Assembly: GCA_043557195.1 (NCBI GenBank)
Contig: CP121314.1
Location: forward strand, 3,100,001 to 3,164,000
Length of the DNA: 64,000 nucleotides
Source of the DNA: Jejuia sp043557195
GTDB lineage: Bacteria > Bacteroidota > Bacteroidia > Flavobacteriales > Flavobacteriaceae
Direction of reading: 5' to 3'
Below the pieces are notes generated by a model. It searched no databases. It was not told the DNA's origin and worked only from the letters and a program-made list of their open reading frames with translations. This document shows positions 26,428 to 35,039 of this stretch, piece after piece. A program made the position numbers and the translations under genes. The first letter of the stretch is position 1; each line of letters begins with the position of its first letter.

Positions 26428-26513
26428 AATTAATGAAGTTGGGAGTGCACGCCTTGGCTTCATTTAAAAATTAGGAGGGAAGAAACTCTTCATAGAAAGT
26501 TTCTTCATTAATT
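26428..26513 (+). promoter_or_regulatory. Leader RNA variant before MFS transporter, with alternative pairings
   Basis: This is the third copy of the leader motif. AATGAAG (from 26432) pairs with CTTCATT (26458-26464), enclosing GTGCACGCC; then AGGAGGGAAG follows at 26473-26482. Here the GAAGAAAC after AGGAGG pairs forward with GTTTCTTC (26479-26486 with 26499-26506). In addition AATTAATGAAG (26428-26438) is perfectly complementary to CTTCATTAATT (26503-26513), which excludes both other stems. It lies between the GntR stop and the MFS ATG, about 110 nt before the latter. Confidence 0.5.
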
Positions 26514-26591
26514 AGAAAAGATTTAATATTTCAATACATAAGCATGACTAAGTACAGTTGTGATTAGTATGTGTTGAATAAACTTAGCATT

Positions 26592-27890
26592 ATGAAAATA
26601 AAAGGATTACGATGGTGGGTCATTACATTGATCGCGTTAGCAACGGTGATTAATTATATTGACAGACAAGCTTTACCTGTTTTATGGCCTGACATTGCTG
26701 AGGATTTATACCCAGATAAGACATCAGATGAACGTAAAGGGATTTATGCAATAATTTCAACTATATTCATTTTTTCTTATGCATTTGGGCAAGCAATTTT
26801 TGGAAAAATTTTCGATAAGTTAGGAACAAGAATTGGCTTTGCACTATCTATTGGTTTTTGGTCTATTGCAACTGCATTACATGCTCTAGCAAAGGGAGTT
26901 TTAAGTCTAAGTATTTTTCGTTCTATATTAGGTATTGCAGAAGCTGGAAATTGGCCTGGTGCGGCTAAAGGAAATGCAGAATGGTTTCCTACCAAGGAGC
27001 GTGCATTTGCACAGGGGCTATTTAATTCAGGTGCAGCTATCGGTGGTATAATTGCTTTCCCAACAATTGGGTTATTATCTGTCTATTTCGGCTGGAAATA
27101 CATTTTTATATTGGTTGGTATTACAGGGTTATTATGGCTTATACCATGGTGGATTTTAGTAAAATCTCCACCAAAAAAACATCCATGGATAACTGATGAA
27201 GAACGTATGTATATTTTAACTGGACAGCAGAACCAAGATAAAAATGCAGATGGAGAATTTGATGAAGGTTACAACCCTGAAACGGGTAAAATGCTAACAC
27301 ATAAAGAAAGCTGGGGCGTAATCATTGCTTCTGCAGCTCTTGACCCGATTTGGTGGCTATTTATTTTTTGGATACCAATTTACCTAAATGAGGTTTATGG
27401 GATGGATGTAAAATCAATTGGCTTTTATGCTTGGGTGCCTTATGTAGGAGCCATGTTAGGAGCTTGGTTTGGTGGTCTCTTAGCTCAAAACCGTATTAAA
27501 GCGGGTTGGACCGTAAATAAAACACGAAAGTTTGTAATCACATTAGGATGTCTAATTATGTTGCCTATGCTACTCGCAATGGCAAACCCAGGTGGACCTG
27601 AAACAGCGGTTGTATTTATGGCGGTTATTTTATTTGGCTTTCAGACAGCTATCGGTAACGTTCAAACGTTGCCAAGCGATTTGTTTGGAGGGAAAACGGT
27701 AGGAACTTTATCTGGATTTGCAGGTATGGCTGCTAAGTTAGGGGCATTTGGATTGACTATAATGGTGCCTTGGCTTACATCAGGAGGTAATTATACTCCA
27801 GCATTTGTTATTGGTGCCGCATTAGCCATAATCACTGTGGCAAGTGTTTGGGTATTGTGCCCTAAAATAGAACCACTAAAAGAAAAGTAG
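26592..27890 (+). CDS. MFS transporter of the hexuronate (ACS/ExuT-like) type, candidate DEH/uronate importer
   Basis: This inner-membrane symporter has about 12 membrane helices. The start is taken at ATG 26592 (MKIKGLRWWVITLIAL); a GTG at 26571 in frame would add seven poor residues. Family marks are NYIDRQALPVLWP in helix 1, FGKIFDKLGTRIGF after helix 2, and AGNWPGAAKGNAEWFP in helix 4, typical of anion:cation symporters for hexuronates. A hydrophilic central loop (about 205-235) is Asp/Asn-rich. Between the regulator and an SDR in an alginate locus, the likely cargo is DEH or unsaturated monouronate entering the cytoplasm. Substrate is inferred. Confidence 0.85.
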   Translation: MKIKGLRWWVITLIALATVINYIDRQALPVLWPDIAEDLYPDKTSDERKGIYAIISTIFIFSYAFGQAIFGKIFDKLGTRIGFALSIGFWSIATALHALAKGVLSLSIFRSILGIAEAGNWPGAAKGNAEWFPTKERAFAQGLFNSGAAIGGIIAFPTIGLLSVYFGWKYIFILVGITGLLWLIPWWILVKSPPKKHPWITDEERMYILTGQQNQDKNADGEFDEGYNPETGKMLTHKESWGVIIASAALDPIWWLFIFWIPIYLNEVYGMDVKSIGFYAWVPYVGAMLGAWFGGLLAQNRIKAGWTVNKTRKFVITLGCLIMLPMLLAMANPGGPETAVVFMAVILFGFQTAIGNVQTLPSDLFGGKTVGTLSGFAGMAAKLGAFGLTIMVPWLTSGGNYTPAFVIGAALAIITVASVWVLCPKIEPLKEK

Positions 27891-27927
27891 ATTTTAAAAT
27901 AAAAACAAGTAATAAAAATTAAAGGAT

Positions 27928-28692
27928 ATGAGTAATTTAAACGAAAAAATAGCAGTAATAACGGGAGCAACTGGAGGAATAGGTTTCCAAGTTGCAAAAC
28001 GATTAGGGAAAGATGGCTATACAGTAATTTTAAATGGTATTGAAGATGAAGTTGGAGCAAAGAGAGTTGAAGAATTAAAGGCTGAGGGTATTAATTCAGA
28101 GTACTATGGTTTCGATGTTACAAACGAAGAAGCTGTAACTACCAATATCAAGAAAATTGGCGAAAAATATGGTAAGATAGATGTTCTTGTTAATAATGCA
28201 GGAGGATTAGGTGGAAGATCTAGATTTGAGGACATGACGACTGAATTCTATAGATTCGTTATGGCACTAAATTTAGATTCTACATTTTTTGCCTCAAGAG
28301 CTGCGATACCATATTTAAAGAAAAGTGATAATGCTTCAATAATTAATTACACTTCTAATGCTGGATGGAATGCTGGTGGACCAGGAGCGGGTATTTACGG
28401 TACATCAAAAGCTGCTGTACATACAATTACAAGAGCTTTGGCAAAAGATTTAGCAGAATATGGTATTAGAGTAAATGCCGTATCTCCAGGAACAATTGAT
28501 ACAGACTTTCATAAACAAATAAAATCAACAAAACCAGAAGTTTTCGCATCTTGGAAAAATAATATCATGTTAGGACGATTAGGCCAACCGGAAGAAGTTG
28601 CCAATACAGTTTCGTTCTTAGCAAGTAAAGAAGCTTCTTTTATTACAGCTGAAACCATTCAAATTGGAGGTGGACAAGGTTTAGGGATTTAA
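27928..28692 (+). CDS. SDR-family oxidoreductase, candidate DEH reductase
   Basis: The 254-residue classical SDR has TGATGGIG at about 12-19, NNAGG at about 88-92, a Ser in INYTSNAG and the YGTSK catalytic Tyr/Lys. It begins 37 bp after the MFS gene and ends the alginate locus. DEH reductases of marine bacteria are SDRs found next to MFS genes, so reduction of DEH to KDG is the leading idea. It shares only general family features with the SDR at 1723; which one is the main DEH reductase cannot be told from sequence alone. Confidence 0.83.
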   Translation: MSNLNEKIAVITGATGGIGFQVAKRLGKDGYTVILNGIEDEVGAKRVEELKAEGINSEYYGFDVTNEEAVTTNIKKIGEKYGKIDVLVNNAGGLGGRSRFEDMTTEFYRFVMALNLDSTFFASRAAIPYLKKSDNASIINYTSNAGWNAGGPGAGIYGTSKAAVHTITRALAKDLAEYGIRVNAVSPGTIDTDFHKQIKSTKPEVFASWKNNIMLGRLGQPEEVANTVSFLASKEASFITAETIQIGGGQGLGI

Positions 28693-28763
28693 TTACGGGA
28701 TTTCTTTGAAATTGTAATTTAAAACTACTAATTCAAAAAAGAAAGTAAGCAATAAAGTATTCA

Positions 28764-28804
28764 TAAAAAAGAGGACAATTTTAAATAATTTAAAATTGTC
28801 CTCT
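28764..28804 (-). terminator. Intrinsic terminator of the tmRNA gene
   Basis: A perfect 16-bp inverted repeat, AGAGGACAATTTTAAA with TTTAAAATTGTCCTCT around a TAA loop (28770-28804), is followed on the minus strand by a T-run. It lies 7 nt beyond the tmRNA 3' end. It could also end the SDR transcript from the other side. Confidence 0.88.
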
Positions 28805-28811
28805 AATGTTG

Positions 28812-29203
28812 TGGAGTCGGAGGGATTCGAACCCTCGTCCAAACAAGTAACCAAAGAGCTTTCTACACGTTTAGTCTATTCTTAGGTTTTCGATTGTAAG
28901 CTGGTTAAAGACAACCTACTTACAACTTAGCTTCTTTAGTTTCAAAAAGGCGTCAAAGCACCATCTTTTCTATATTGACATTTACGATGCCTCAAAATAG
29001 AACGCCGTCAATCAAGGCTTTCTGGAGACATAAAGCTTGCTCACCTTGTGAGCCTAGGCCAATTCTACTATAATTCGAATTATGCAGCTAAAGCGTAGTT
29101 ATTCTCGCCGTTTAAAATTTGGTCTAGCCTTTTACGTGTTTCAATGCCATTACACGACGTGCTTACCGTTCAATTAATCTCGCTGTCAAAACCAGTCGAC
29201 CCC
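28812..29203 (-). ncRNA. ssrA: tmRNA (ssrA), tag GENNYALAA
   Basis: This is transfer-messenger RNA, which rescues stalled ribosomes. The 5' end reads GGGGTCGACTGG and pairs with GACTCC at the 3' end (GGGGUC/GACUCC); the T arm GGGTTCGAATCCC lies just inside the 3' end. The tag frame is at 29109 down to 29080, reading GENNYALAA and a TAA stop, ending in the usual ALAA degradation signal. Length is about 392 nt. The 3' boundary is set at the discriminator base; CCA appears not to be encoded, since CAA follows. Confidence 0.95.
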
Positions 29204-29286
29204 TTCAATGAGATAGGTACGCTATTTGGCGTACTGTAATCGAATTAATCCCGAACTTGTTTCGGGAGCTCAACGATAATTTTAAG

Positions 29287-29394
29287 TTGGGCGTTACCCA
29301 CTTTTGCTTCTATTGGCAAAAGTGCGTCGGGCTATCCGCTATATCTTTTGCAAAAAAGCAAAAGGATGCCGCTTCTATCCCTAACGCAAGCGGC
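29287..29394 (+). repeat. Dispersed flavobacterial intergenic repeat, copy 1
   Basis: The element begins TTGGGCGTTACCC and ends ATCCCTAACGC. Inside are hairpins CACTTTTGC/GCAAAAGTG and CTTTTGC/GCAAAAG and the segment GTCGGGCTATCCGCTATA. Related copies lie at 39833-39928 (opposite strand) and 59001-59088. The surrounding gap 29204-29524 also has a small inverted repeat CCCGAA/TTCGGG near 29250, and otherwise nothing I recognise. Confidence 0.7.
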
Positions 29395-29524
29395 AAATTT
29401 ACCAAAAACTTTGCTAATCATGCCAAATCCAACTAATTTAGAGCAAAAATTATTCCAACTGCTTAGTTGGCAGTCAACATTAACAGTTCAACAAATCAGA
29501 AATTAAACGAATAAATACCACCAC

Positions 29525-30733
29525 ATGAAATTCGCCATCATTAAAGAACGCAAAAACCCACCAGATCGTCGTGTAGTATTTTCACCGTCAAAATTAGCCG
29601 AAGCTAAAACAAAATATCCCAAAGCAACGTTTAAAGTAGAAGCTTCAGATATTAGAGTGTTTCCCGATGCTGTATATGCCTCAAAAGGATTTGAAGTAAC
29701 TAAAGATGTGTCAGATTGTGATGTCATGATAGGTGTAAAAGAAGTGCCAATTGACGCTCTTATTCCGAATAAAAAATACTTTTTCTTTTCGCATACCATT
29801 AAAAAGCAACCCTACAACAGAAAACTTTTGCAAGCTATTTTAGAAAAAAATATAGAACTCTACGACCATGAAACTATAGTGAATGAAAAAGGATTCCGAT
29901 TAATAGGTTTTGGGCGTTATGCAGGTATTGTTGGTGCCTACAACGGATTTAGAGCATGGGGTTTAAAATACAATTCATGGCAATTACCTAAAGCAGGACC
30001 TTTACCAAACCAAGCCGCCTTAATTGATGAGTTGAATAAAATTGACGTGCCAAACATCAAAATATTACTCACAGGTAGTGGTAAAGTTGCAAGAGGTTCT
30101 CAAGAAATGCTAGATGCTATGAATATCAAATCGGTTTCAGTGGAAGACTATCTCAATAAAAACTACAAAGAACCCGTGTATTGTAAAATAGATGTTTTAG
30201 ATTACAATAAACGATTGGATGGAACAAACGTGACTGATGTTTTCGATTTTTTCAATAATCCAGAAAAGTACGAGTCTAACTTTATGCGATTTGCAAAAGT
30301 TACCGATTATTATATTGGAGGTCATTTTTACGGCGATGGTGCGCCATATCTATACACAAGAGCTGATGTGAAATCACCTGACTTCAACATTAAAGTAGTT
30401 GCAGACATCAGTTGCGATGTAGATGGACCAGTAGCCACAACATTAAGAGCATCAACCATAGAAGACCCAATTTACGGCTACAATCCAGAAACCGAATCTG
30501 AAGTAGATTATAAAACCAAAAACGCCATAACAGTAATGGCAGTAGATAATCTCCCTTGTGAATTACCACAAGACGCCAGTGAAGGTTTCGGCGAGATGTT
30601 TTTAGAACATGTTATACCCGCATTTTTCAACAATGATAAAGAGAGTGTTTTACAACGAGCCAAAATCACCGAAAACGGAAAACTCACCGAGCGATACAGT
30701 TATTTGCAGGACTATGTGGATGGTTTAGAGTAA
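29525..30733 (+). CDS. NAD(P)-dependent dehydrogenase, saccharopine/alanine dehydrogenase superfamily
   Basis: The 402-residue protein has an N-terminal AlaDh_PNT-type domain (KERKNPPDRRVVFSP, with Lys and Arg as in substrate-binding sites) and a Rossmann motif LLTGSGKVARG at about 177-187. Later blocks such as VVADISCDVDGPVATTLRAST, and VDNLPCELPQDAS near the end, are typical of the lysine-forming saccharopine dehydrogenase branch. It probably acts in amino-acid metabolism in the cytoplasm. In Bacteroidota such genes are often annotated only as oxidoreductase, and the substrate is unproven. Its stop overlaps the tail of the convergent VIT gene by 9 bp. Confidence 0.75.
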   Translation: MKFAIIKERKNPPDRRVVFSPSKLAEAKTKYPKATFKVEASDIRVFPDAVYASKGFEVTKDVSDCDVMIGVKEVPIDALIPNKKYFFFSHTIKKQPYNRKLLQAILEKNIELYDHETIVNEKGFRLIGFGRYAGIVGAYNGFRAWGLKYNSWQLPKAGPLPNQAALIDELNKIDVPNIKILLTGSGKVARGSQEMLDAMNIKSVSVEDYLNKNYKEPVYCKIDVLDYNKRLDGTNVTDVFDFFNNPEKYESNFMRFAKVTDYYIGGHFYGDGAPYLYTRADVKSPDFNIKVVADISCDVDGPVATTLRASTIEDPIYGYNPETESEVDYKTKNAITVMAVDNLPCELPQDASEGFGEMFLEHVIPAFFNNDKESVLQRAKITENGKLTERYSYLQDYVDGLE

Positions 30734-33505
30734 ATTGAGTTTTTTGCGTTTTATTAGTACAAATACTCCTAAAAGTATTATTAGAATAAATAAACTTGGT
30801 TCAGACATACGTTGCGATCGTTCATTCAAGTCTAAAGATTTTTTACCATTTAAAACCTGTTCTTGTTTTCTGAGTAAAGCAGCTTTTTGAGCTTCAGTTT
30901 CTACTACAATATATGAGGTTAATGGTGTCATTATTTTAGATTTAAAACTTTGTTGAACAGAAGTAATCCAATCTTTTTCAGCATTTTCAGGATAAAACGT
31001 ATCAGATATCCATTTTCCTTGCAATTGTAAACCCGTATTCCAATTTGAGTTCAGATTTGAATCGTCAAGTTCAAATAGAGCTTGTTTTAAAGTAACAGAT
31101 GGTTGACTAGTTTTAGGTAGATAGGCAAGGGGTTGGTTTTCATTTGGCCATACTAAAACTTCATTATTTAAATTAATTGATACATCATCATTTACAAATT
31201 CTTTTGGTCTACACTTTAAATCATGCGACGCTAAACGCCCAAGTGTATTTAAGTGGTAAAATAAATTACTTTCGGGATAGGCAATTTTAAAATTAGCAAA
31301 ATCTTTTTCTATTATGGCATCTAGCATATTGTCTGTAACAACTATAATTACAGGGTAACTGTCAGAAAGGTTGATATAAGAGTCGAAGAGGATTTTTTTT
31401 ATGCCACGTTCAAGATAAAATCCACCTTCATAATTTTGGTTTTTTAAATTTTCAGACCAAGAAGTATCAAAGCTTTTGGTGGTTGTAAATGTATTGGTAA
31501 AACTTATTTTAGCATCTTTTATATCTAAATTTCTATTAGAAATAAACGTATTAATAGTTGCTATATAATTGTTTTGAAGTGAATCTTTATCTTTTGAAGT
31601 ATCCACTATAAAATGATAATAGGGCTTTCGTTTTACAGTTGCAAGTTTGGTCTTTTCTTCAGAAGAAATATAAACTATATTTCCATCATTAGATACAGGT
31701 TTTGATATTTCTAGCGTGTCGCCTAAAAGAAGTTCATGGCCGTCAATTTCAATGTTAACAGGGTCTTTATGTATAAATTGAATACCCGTTTTTCTTACTT
31801 CATTCTTAGCAAACGGAAATACTCTAAAGGAAACGTCATTACCAGTTGTATAATGTAAAAGCCCGGGGTCTCTATTAATGTTTCGTATTTCAGAAAAAAT
31901 CCACATCGCGGATTTCTTTTCAGCTAAAATTCCCATTTCCTTTTTATCACCAACATATAGGTAATAATCGTTTATCCAACATCCATCAGGTAAATTAATT
32001 GTAGTGGCATATTCTGAAGTAAAGTTTGAAGTATTTGAGTTGGTAATTTCAATATCTATCCAGCTGGTCCAAGTAGCATTAGTTTCATCATAGGTACTAT
32101 TGCAACTGATATTGGAAATATTAACAGCTTTATTGCGAAGCCTCTCTTGCCTAAGTGCAAACCCTTCAGCCTTAAAAAATATCTTATCAATAGTTTTAAT
32201 TTTTGCATCAGAAAGTGTGAGGTTATCCAAAACTAACCAGTGGAAAAAACTGGATAGATATGGGGTTTGCGAACTCATAAATAAATCACCTCTTCGTGAT
32301 TTGGTGGATTTTACAGTTTGTAATGTATGCTTTAAAGAAGTTTTGTTAATGCTATATGTGTTTTCATAATTGGGAGCATAAACAAAGTCTAAGGCATTAT
32401 GTAAAACCTGCCTATCATTTAAATAGTTTAAAGTTACAGCACTTGGGATGACTAAAAACCCAGCAATTGCAGCAGCAATCAAAATAGGCTTTTTATAAAA
32501 CGATTTTAAATATTTATAATCCTTTGATAGCTCTTGGACATAAATAACGAAAAGCGCTAATGGTGTTAACATTAAAAAGCCTGAACCAATAGCTATAATA
32601 GCGATTACGGATAATGGTAAATACGGTAAAAACACTAGGAAGAAATAAAACGTAAACGAAAAAGTAATACATCTGGCTATAAATAGAACAAGCCTATGGC
32701 GTTCATTTTTAATTGCAGAAATACCAATTAAAACTCCATTAATAATTGCAATAACATAAAACCAGTAGTGATTGAAGTTTCCAAAAACATTACCAAATCC
32801 GGAATTAACAGATAAACCTATTATTGGTAAAACTACGCCAACTATGAGTTTGGTAATAAGGTAAAGTATCTTTCGTTCTTTTCCCTTTTTGAGAGATAGA
32901 ATGTAAATACCTCGAATGAGAAAAAATAGAAATACTATTACGGCAATAACACAAAGAATTACTAAAGCGTGATGCTCATATCTGTAATTAACGGGTTGCC
33001 ATAACGGTAGTACAACTTGTGCAAAAATATAGGTAAGAAGTGGTATTGCTAGCGCCATTAAAAAACTTTTCCAAGCTTTATGTTGTTTTACTTTTGAGGT
33101 GAGTTGAAGTACAATTACAAACAGTGCATGTATTAAAGTAGGCATTAAAAATGTGCCAGGATATAATATAGAGTCTTGAGAAATCATCCACCTTGGGATA
33201 TTCCATGGAATAATGTCATTACTATACTCGCTGTAAGTGTAAAGGAAAATAGTATATATTACCAATGCACTTAATCCGTAGAAAACAGAAATTTCTTTTT
33301 TCTGCTGAATGCAAAAGAAAACATATCCTAAAAGCACCACAGATAGAGCTACAAGGGTGCTTCCAAAATTTATCCAAAGGGTAATACTCTCTTTTTCTAA
33401 AAGGGTTTTTATAACAGTATATTCATTGTAATATAGTATACATAAAATAGCAACAGGAAAGGTGTTTATTAGAATTAACCATTTGGGATTAAGCAAGTTT
33501 TTCAT
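30725..33505 (-). CDS. XrtN-system VIT-domain membrane protein (exosortase target)
   Basis: The 926-residue protein is the expected dedicated substrate of exosortase N. About the first 370 residues form roughly ten membrane helices. A soluble half then carries a VIT-like beta-sandwich (region of NKAVNISNISCNS to VFPFAKNEVRKTGI). The last 27 residues form a sorting tail: Ser-Glu-Pro, one hydrophobic helix, then KRKK. This tripartite end matches exosortase signals. Its start overlaps the end of the exosortase gene by 17 bp, so translation is probably coupled. Function beyond being sorted is unknown; VIT domains are usually involved in protein interactions. Confidence 0.82.
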   Translation of the reverse strand: MKNLLNPKWLILINTFPVAILCILYYNEYTVIKTLLEKESITLWINFGSTLVALSVVLLGYVFFCIQQKKEISVFYGLSALVIYTIFLYTYSEYSNDIIPWNIPRWMISQDSILYPGTFLMPTLIHALFVIVLQLTSKVKQHKAWKSFLMALAIPLLTYIFAQVVLPLWQPVNYRYEHHALVILCVIAVIVFLFFLIRGIYILSLKKGKERKILYLITKLIVGVVLPIIGLSVNSGFGNVFGNFNHYWFYVIAIINGVLIGISAIKNERHRLVLFIARCITFSFTFYFFLVFLPYLPLSVIAIIAIGSGFLMLTPLALFVIYVQELSKDYKYLKSFYKKPILIAAAIAGFLVIPSAVTLNYLNDRQVLHNALDFVYAPNYENTYSINKTSLKHTLQTVKSTKSRRGDLFMSSQTPYLSSFFHWLVLDNLTLSDAKIKTIDKIFFKAEGFALRQERLRNKAVNISNISCNSTYDETNATWTSWIDIEITNSNTSNFTSEYATTINLPDGCWINDYYLYVGDKKEMGILAEKKSAMWIFSEIRNINRDPGLLHYTTGNDVSFRVFPFAKNEVRKTGIQFIHKDPVNIEIDGHELLLGDTLEISKPVSNDGNIVYISSEEKTKLATVKRKPYYHFIVDTSKDKDSLQNNYIATINTFISNRNLDIKDAKISFTNTFTTTKSFDTSWSENLKNQNYEGGFYLERGIKKILFDSYINLSDSYPVIIVVTDNMLDAIIEKDFANFKIAYPESNLFYHLNTLGRLASHDLKCRPKEFVNDDVSINLNNEVLVWPNENQPLAYLPKTSQPSVTLKQALFELDDSNLNSNWNTGLQLQGKWISDTFYPENAEKDWITSVQQSFKSKIMTPLTSYIVVETEAQKAALLRKQEQVLNGKKSLDLNERSQRMSEPSLFILIILLGVFVLIKRKKLNLL

Positions 33506-34013
33506 GGCGATTTAAGATGTTTTGTTGAATATGATTGATGGATAAATAAAAGATGATGAGAAAGGAAACGTAGATAAAAACGCCCTCGGTTTCATGCAAC
33601 CATGGATAGTTTAAATCTGTGTTTTTTTCAATAAAAATTGCAGTAAGAATACGTGATGTATTTACAAATAGCGTGAAAATATAAGACAATACTAATGATA
33701 GAAGTATTCCTATGATTTTTTGAAAATGAGATTTTAAAAACTTCAAAAATGAAAGATAAAGGAGCAAAAAGGACAGCATTAAAAAATTAAAACCAGAGCA
33801 GGATTTATCAATAGTAATGTTTAACTTTTCGTGGAAAAAGCCAATACCTTCATAATAACTTGATGAGCTATCTAAAAAGAAACTCACTATTATATCTAGC
33901 GGTTTTAAAAGCCAATACACTTGATTGTTATTTGCACCAGCATAAAGGAACTTTAATAAGATAAAAATGCTTACGGTAATGCCGTAGTACATGTAGTTTT
34001 TAGGTGGTTTCAT
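33489..34013 (-). CDS. xrtN: Exosortase N (XrtN)
   Basis: This is a multi-pass membrane cysteine transpeptidase that processes C-terminal sorting tails. The start is set at the ATG 34013 (MKPPKNYMYYG), 1 nt after the DUF1361 stop; an upstream ATG at 34055 would read 14 extra residues inside the neighbour. With this start the protein has 174 residues. Catalytic residues are visible: Cys72 in DKSCSGFN, Arg121 in NTSRI and His140 in LHETEGV. It lies directly before its apparent only target. Confidence 0.87.
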   Translation of the reverse strand: MKPPKNYMYYGITVSIFILLKFLYAGANNNQVYWLLKPLDIIVSFFLDSSSSYYEGIGFFHEKLNITIDKSCSGFNFLMLSFLLLYLSFLKFLKSHFQKIIGILLSLVLSYIFTLFVNTSRILTAIFIEKNTDLNYPWLHETEGVFIYVSFLIIFYLSINHIQQNILNRHEKLA

Positions 34014-34014
34014 A

Positions 34015-34674
34015 TTATTCTGAATGTTTAAAGTTGCCAAAAACCCAAAATCCAATACTTAAAAAAGCACCAAAAATAAATGTAAATAACCAAGCTTCCG
34101 GATTCGAAAACGGTTGCAATAGGATGGTGAAAATATCTTCAAATAAATATTTAGGATTGCTCAATATTTCCCAAGAATTGTAGCGCAAAAACCGCCCGAG
34201 ATATACCCCAAAGCCATTTAGGAAAAAGAGACTAAAAATCAAGTACTTGATTTTAAAAGCATTCATATAAGGTTTTAGAATGCTCTGCATATCTAAAACT
34301 GATAAGAAAAATAGTAATAGTCCATTACTTGCAAATGATAAAACAACTAAAACATCTAACCATAAAAGTGAGGTATTACCCATTTTTAAATGCAGTAAAT
34401 CTGTAACGATGTAGGGGGCATTGGGTAAAAAAAGCAGCCAAACCCCAAAACAAAGTACTAACCACAACCAATTAGGTTTGGGGATACTTATTAAATATGT
34501 GGTTATGGCAAAGGGAACGGCTGCTAGAAATAAATTCCATACTAAAAACAAGTAGAAGAATGAATGAGTTAGCTTCATTCTAATCATTAATAAAATGATG
34601 CTAAATAGCATGGAAACGCTTACTAATGCAAACGTTTTGAATCGGGACAAAAAGAGGTTTTTTACGTAATCCAT
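34015..34674 (-). CDS. DUF1361 membrane protein
   Basis: The 219-residue protein has about six membrane helices. The block WLLFLPNAPYIVTDLLHL is the diagnostic signature of the DUF1361 family. Function is unknown. It overlaps the preceding DUF2809 gene by 13 bp and abuts xrtN, so it belongs to the exosortase N operon. Confidence 0.8.
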   Translation of the reverse strand: MDYVKNLFLSRFKTFALVSVSMLFSIILLMIRMKLTHSFFYLFLVWNLFLAAVPFAITTYLISIPKPNWLWLVLCFGVWLLFLPNAPYIVTDLLHLKMGNTSLLWLDVLVVLSFASNGLLLFFLSVLDMQSILKPYMNAFKIKYLIFSLFFLNGFGVYLGRFLRYNSWEILSNPKYLFEDIFTILLQPFSNPEAWLFTFIFGAFLSIGFWVFGNFKHSE

Positions 34675-35039
34675 AGTTTATATATTTTGTATTCTAAAGC
34701 TATTACGGTAATGATACCGAGAGTGTAAGCCACTAAATCTGAAGCGTGAAATGAGCTGCCTAAAATCAACTTTGCGACATGATTATCTTGTAAATTGAAT
34801 AGCTTTAGATAATTGGTGAGTTGCAAAAATTCTATAACAAAAGCGAATGCTAAAACAGATATAGCTATTTTAAAATGATTGTCTTCAATAAAAACTTTGA
34901 AAAAACTATATATAAGAATTACGACTAGAAAGTCACCAGCAGTATGACGAATAAAGCCAGTTTTTAGAAATAGGGCTATGAGTACTTCTGTTATAAGAAG
35001 AATTACTGTGAGCAACAAGTATGTTCTATCAATTCTCAT
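34662..35039 (-). CDS. DUF2809-like small membrane protein
   Basis: The 125-residue protein has four hydrophobic segments. TAGDFLVVILIYSFFK and FAFVIEFLQLTNYLKLF resemble the DUF2809 family. It overlaps the neighbours on both sides (4 bp and 13 bp), which indicates translational coupling. Function is unknown. Confidence 0.72.
   Translation of the reverse strand: MRIDRTYLLLTVILLITEVLIALFLKTGFIRHTAGDFLVVILIYSFFKVFIEDNHFKIAISVLAFAFVIEFLQLTNYLKLFNLQDNHVAKLILGSSFHASDLVAYTLGIITVIALEYKIYKLWIT

Noticed and set aside
28780..28900. A tRNA on the minus strand, from the GGTTCGAATCCC T-arm
   Set aside because: The T arm and acceptor belong to tmRNA: the 5' partner GGGGTCGACTGG lies about 390 nt away and a tag frame lies between.
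28693..29524. Insertion sequence or phage attachment next to tmRNA
   Set aside because: tmRNA genes are common integration sites, but no integrase, transposase or direct repeat of the tmRNA end is visible on either side.
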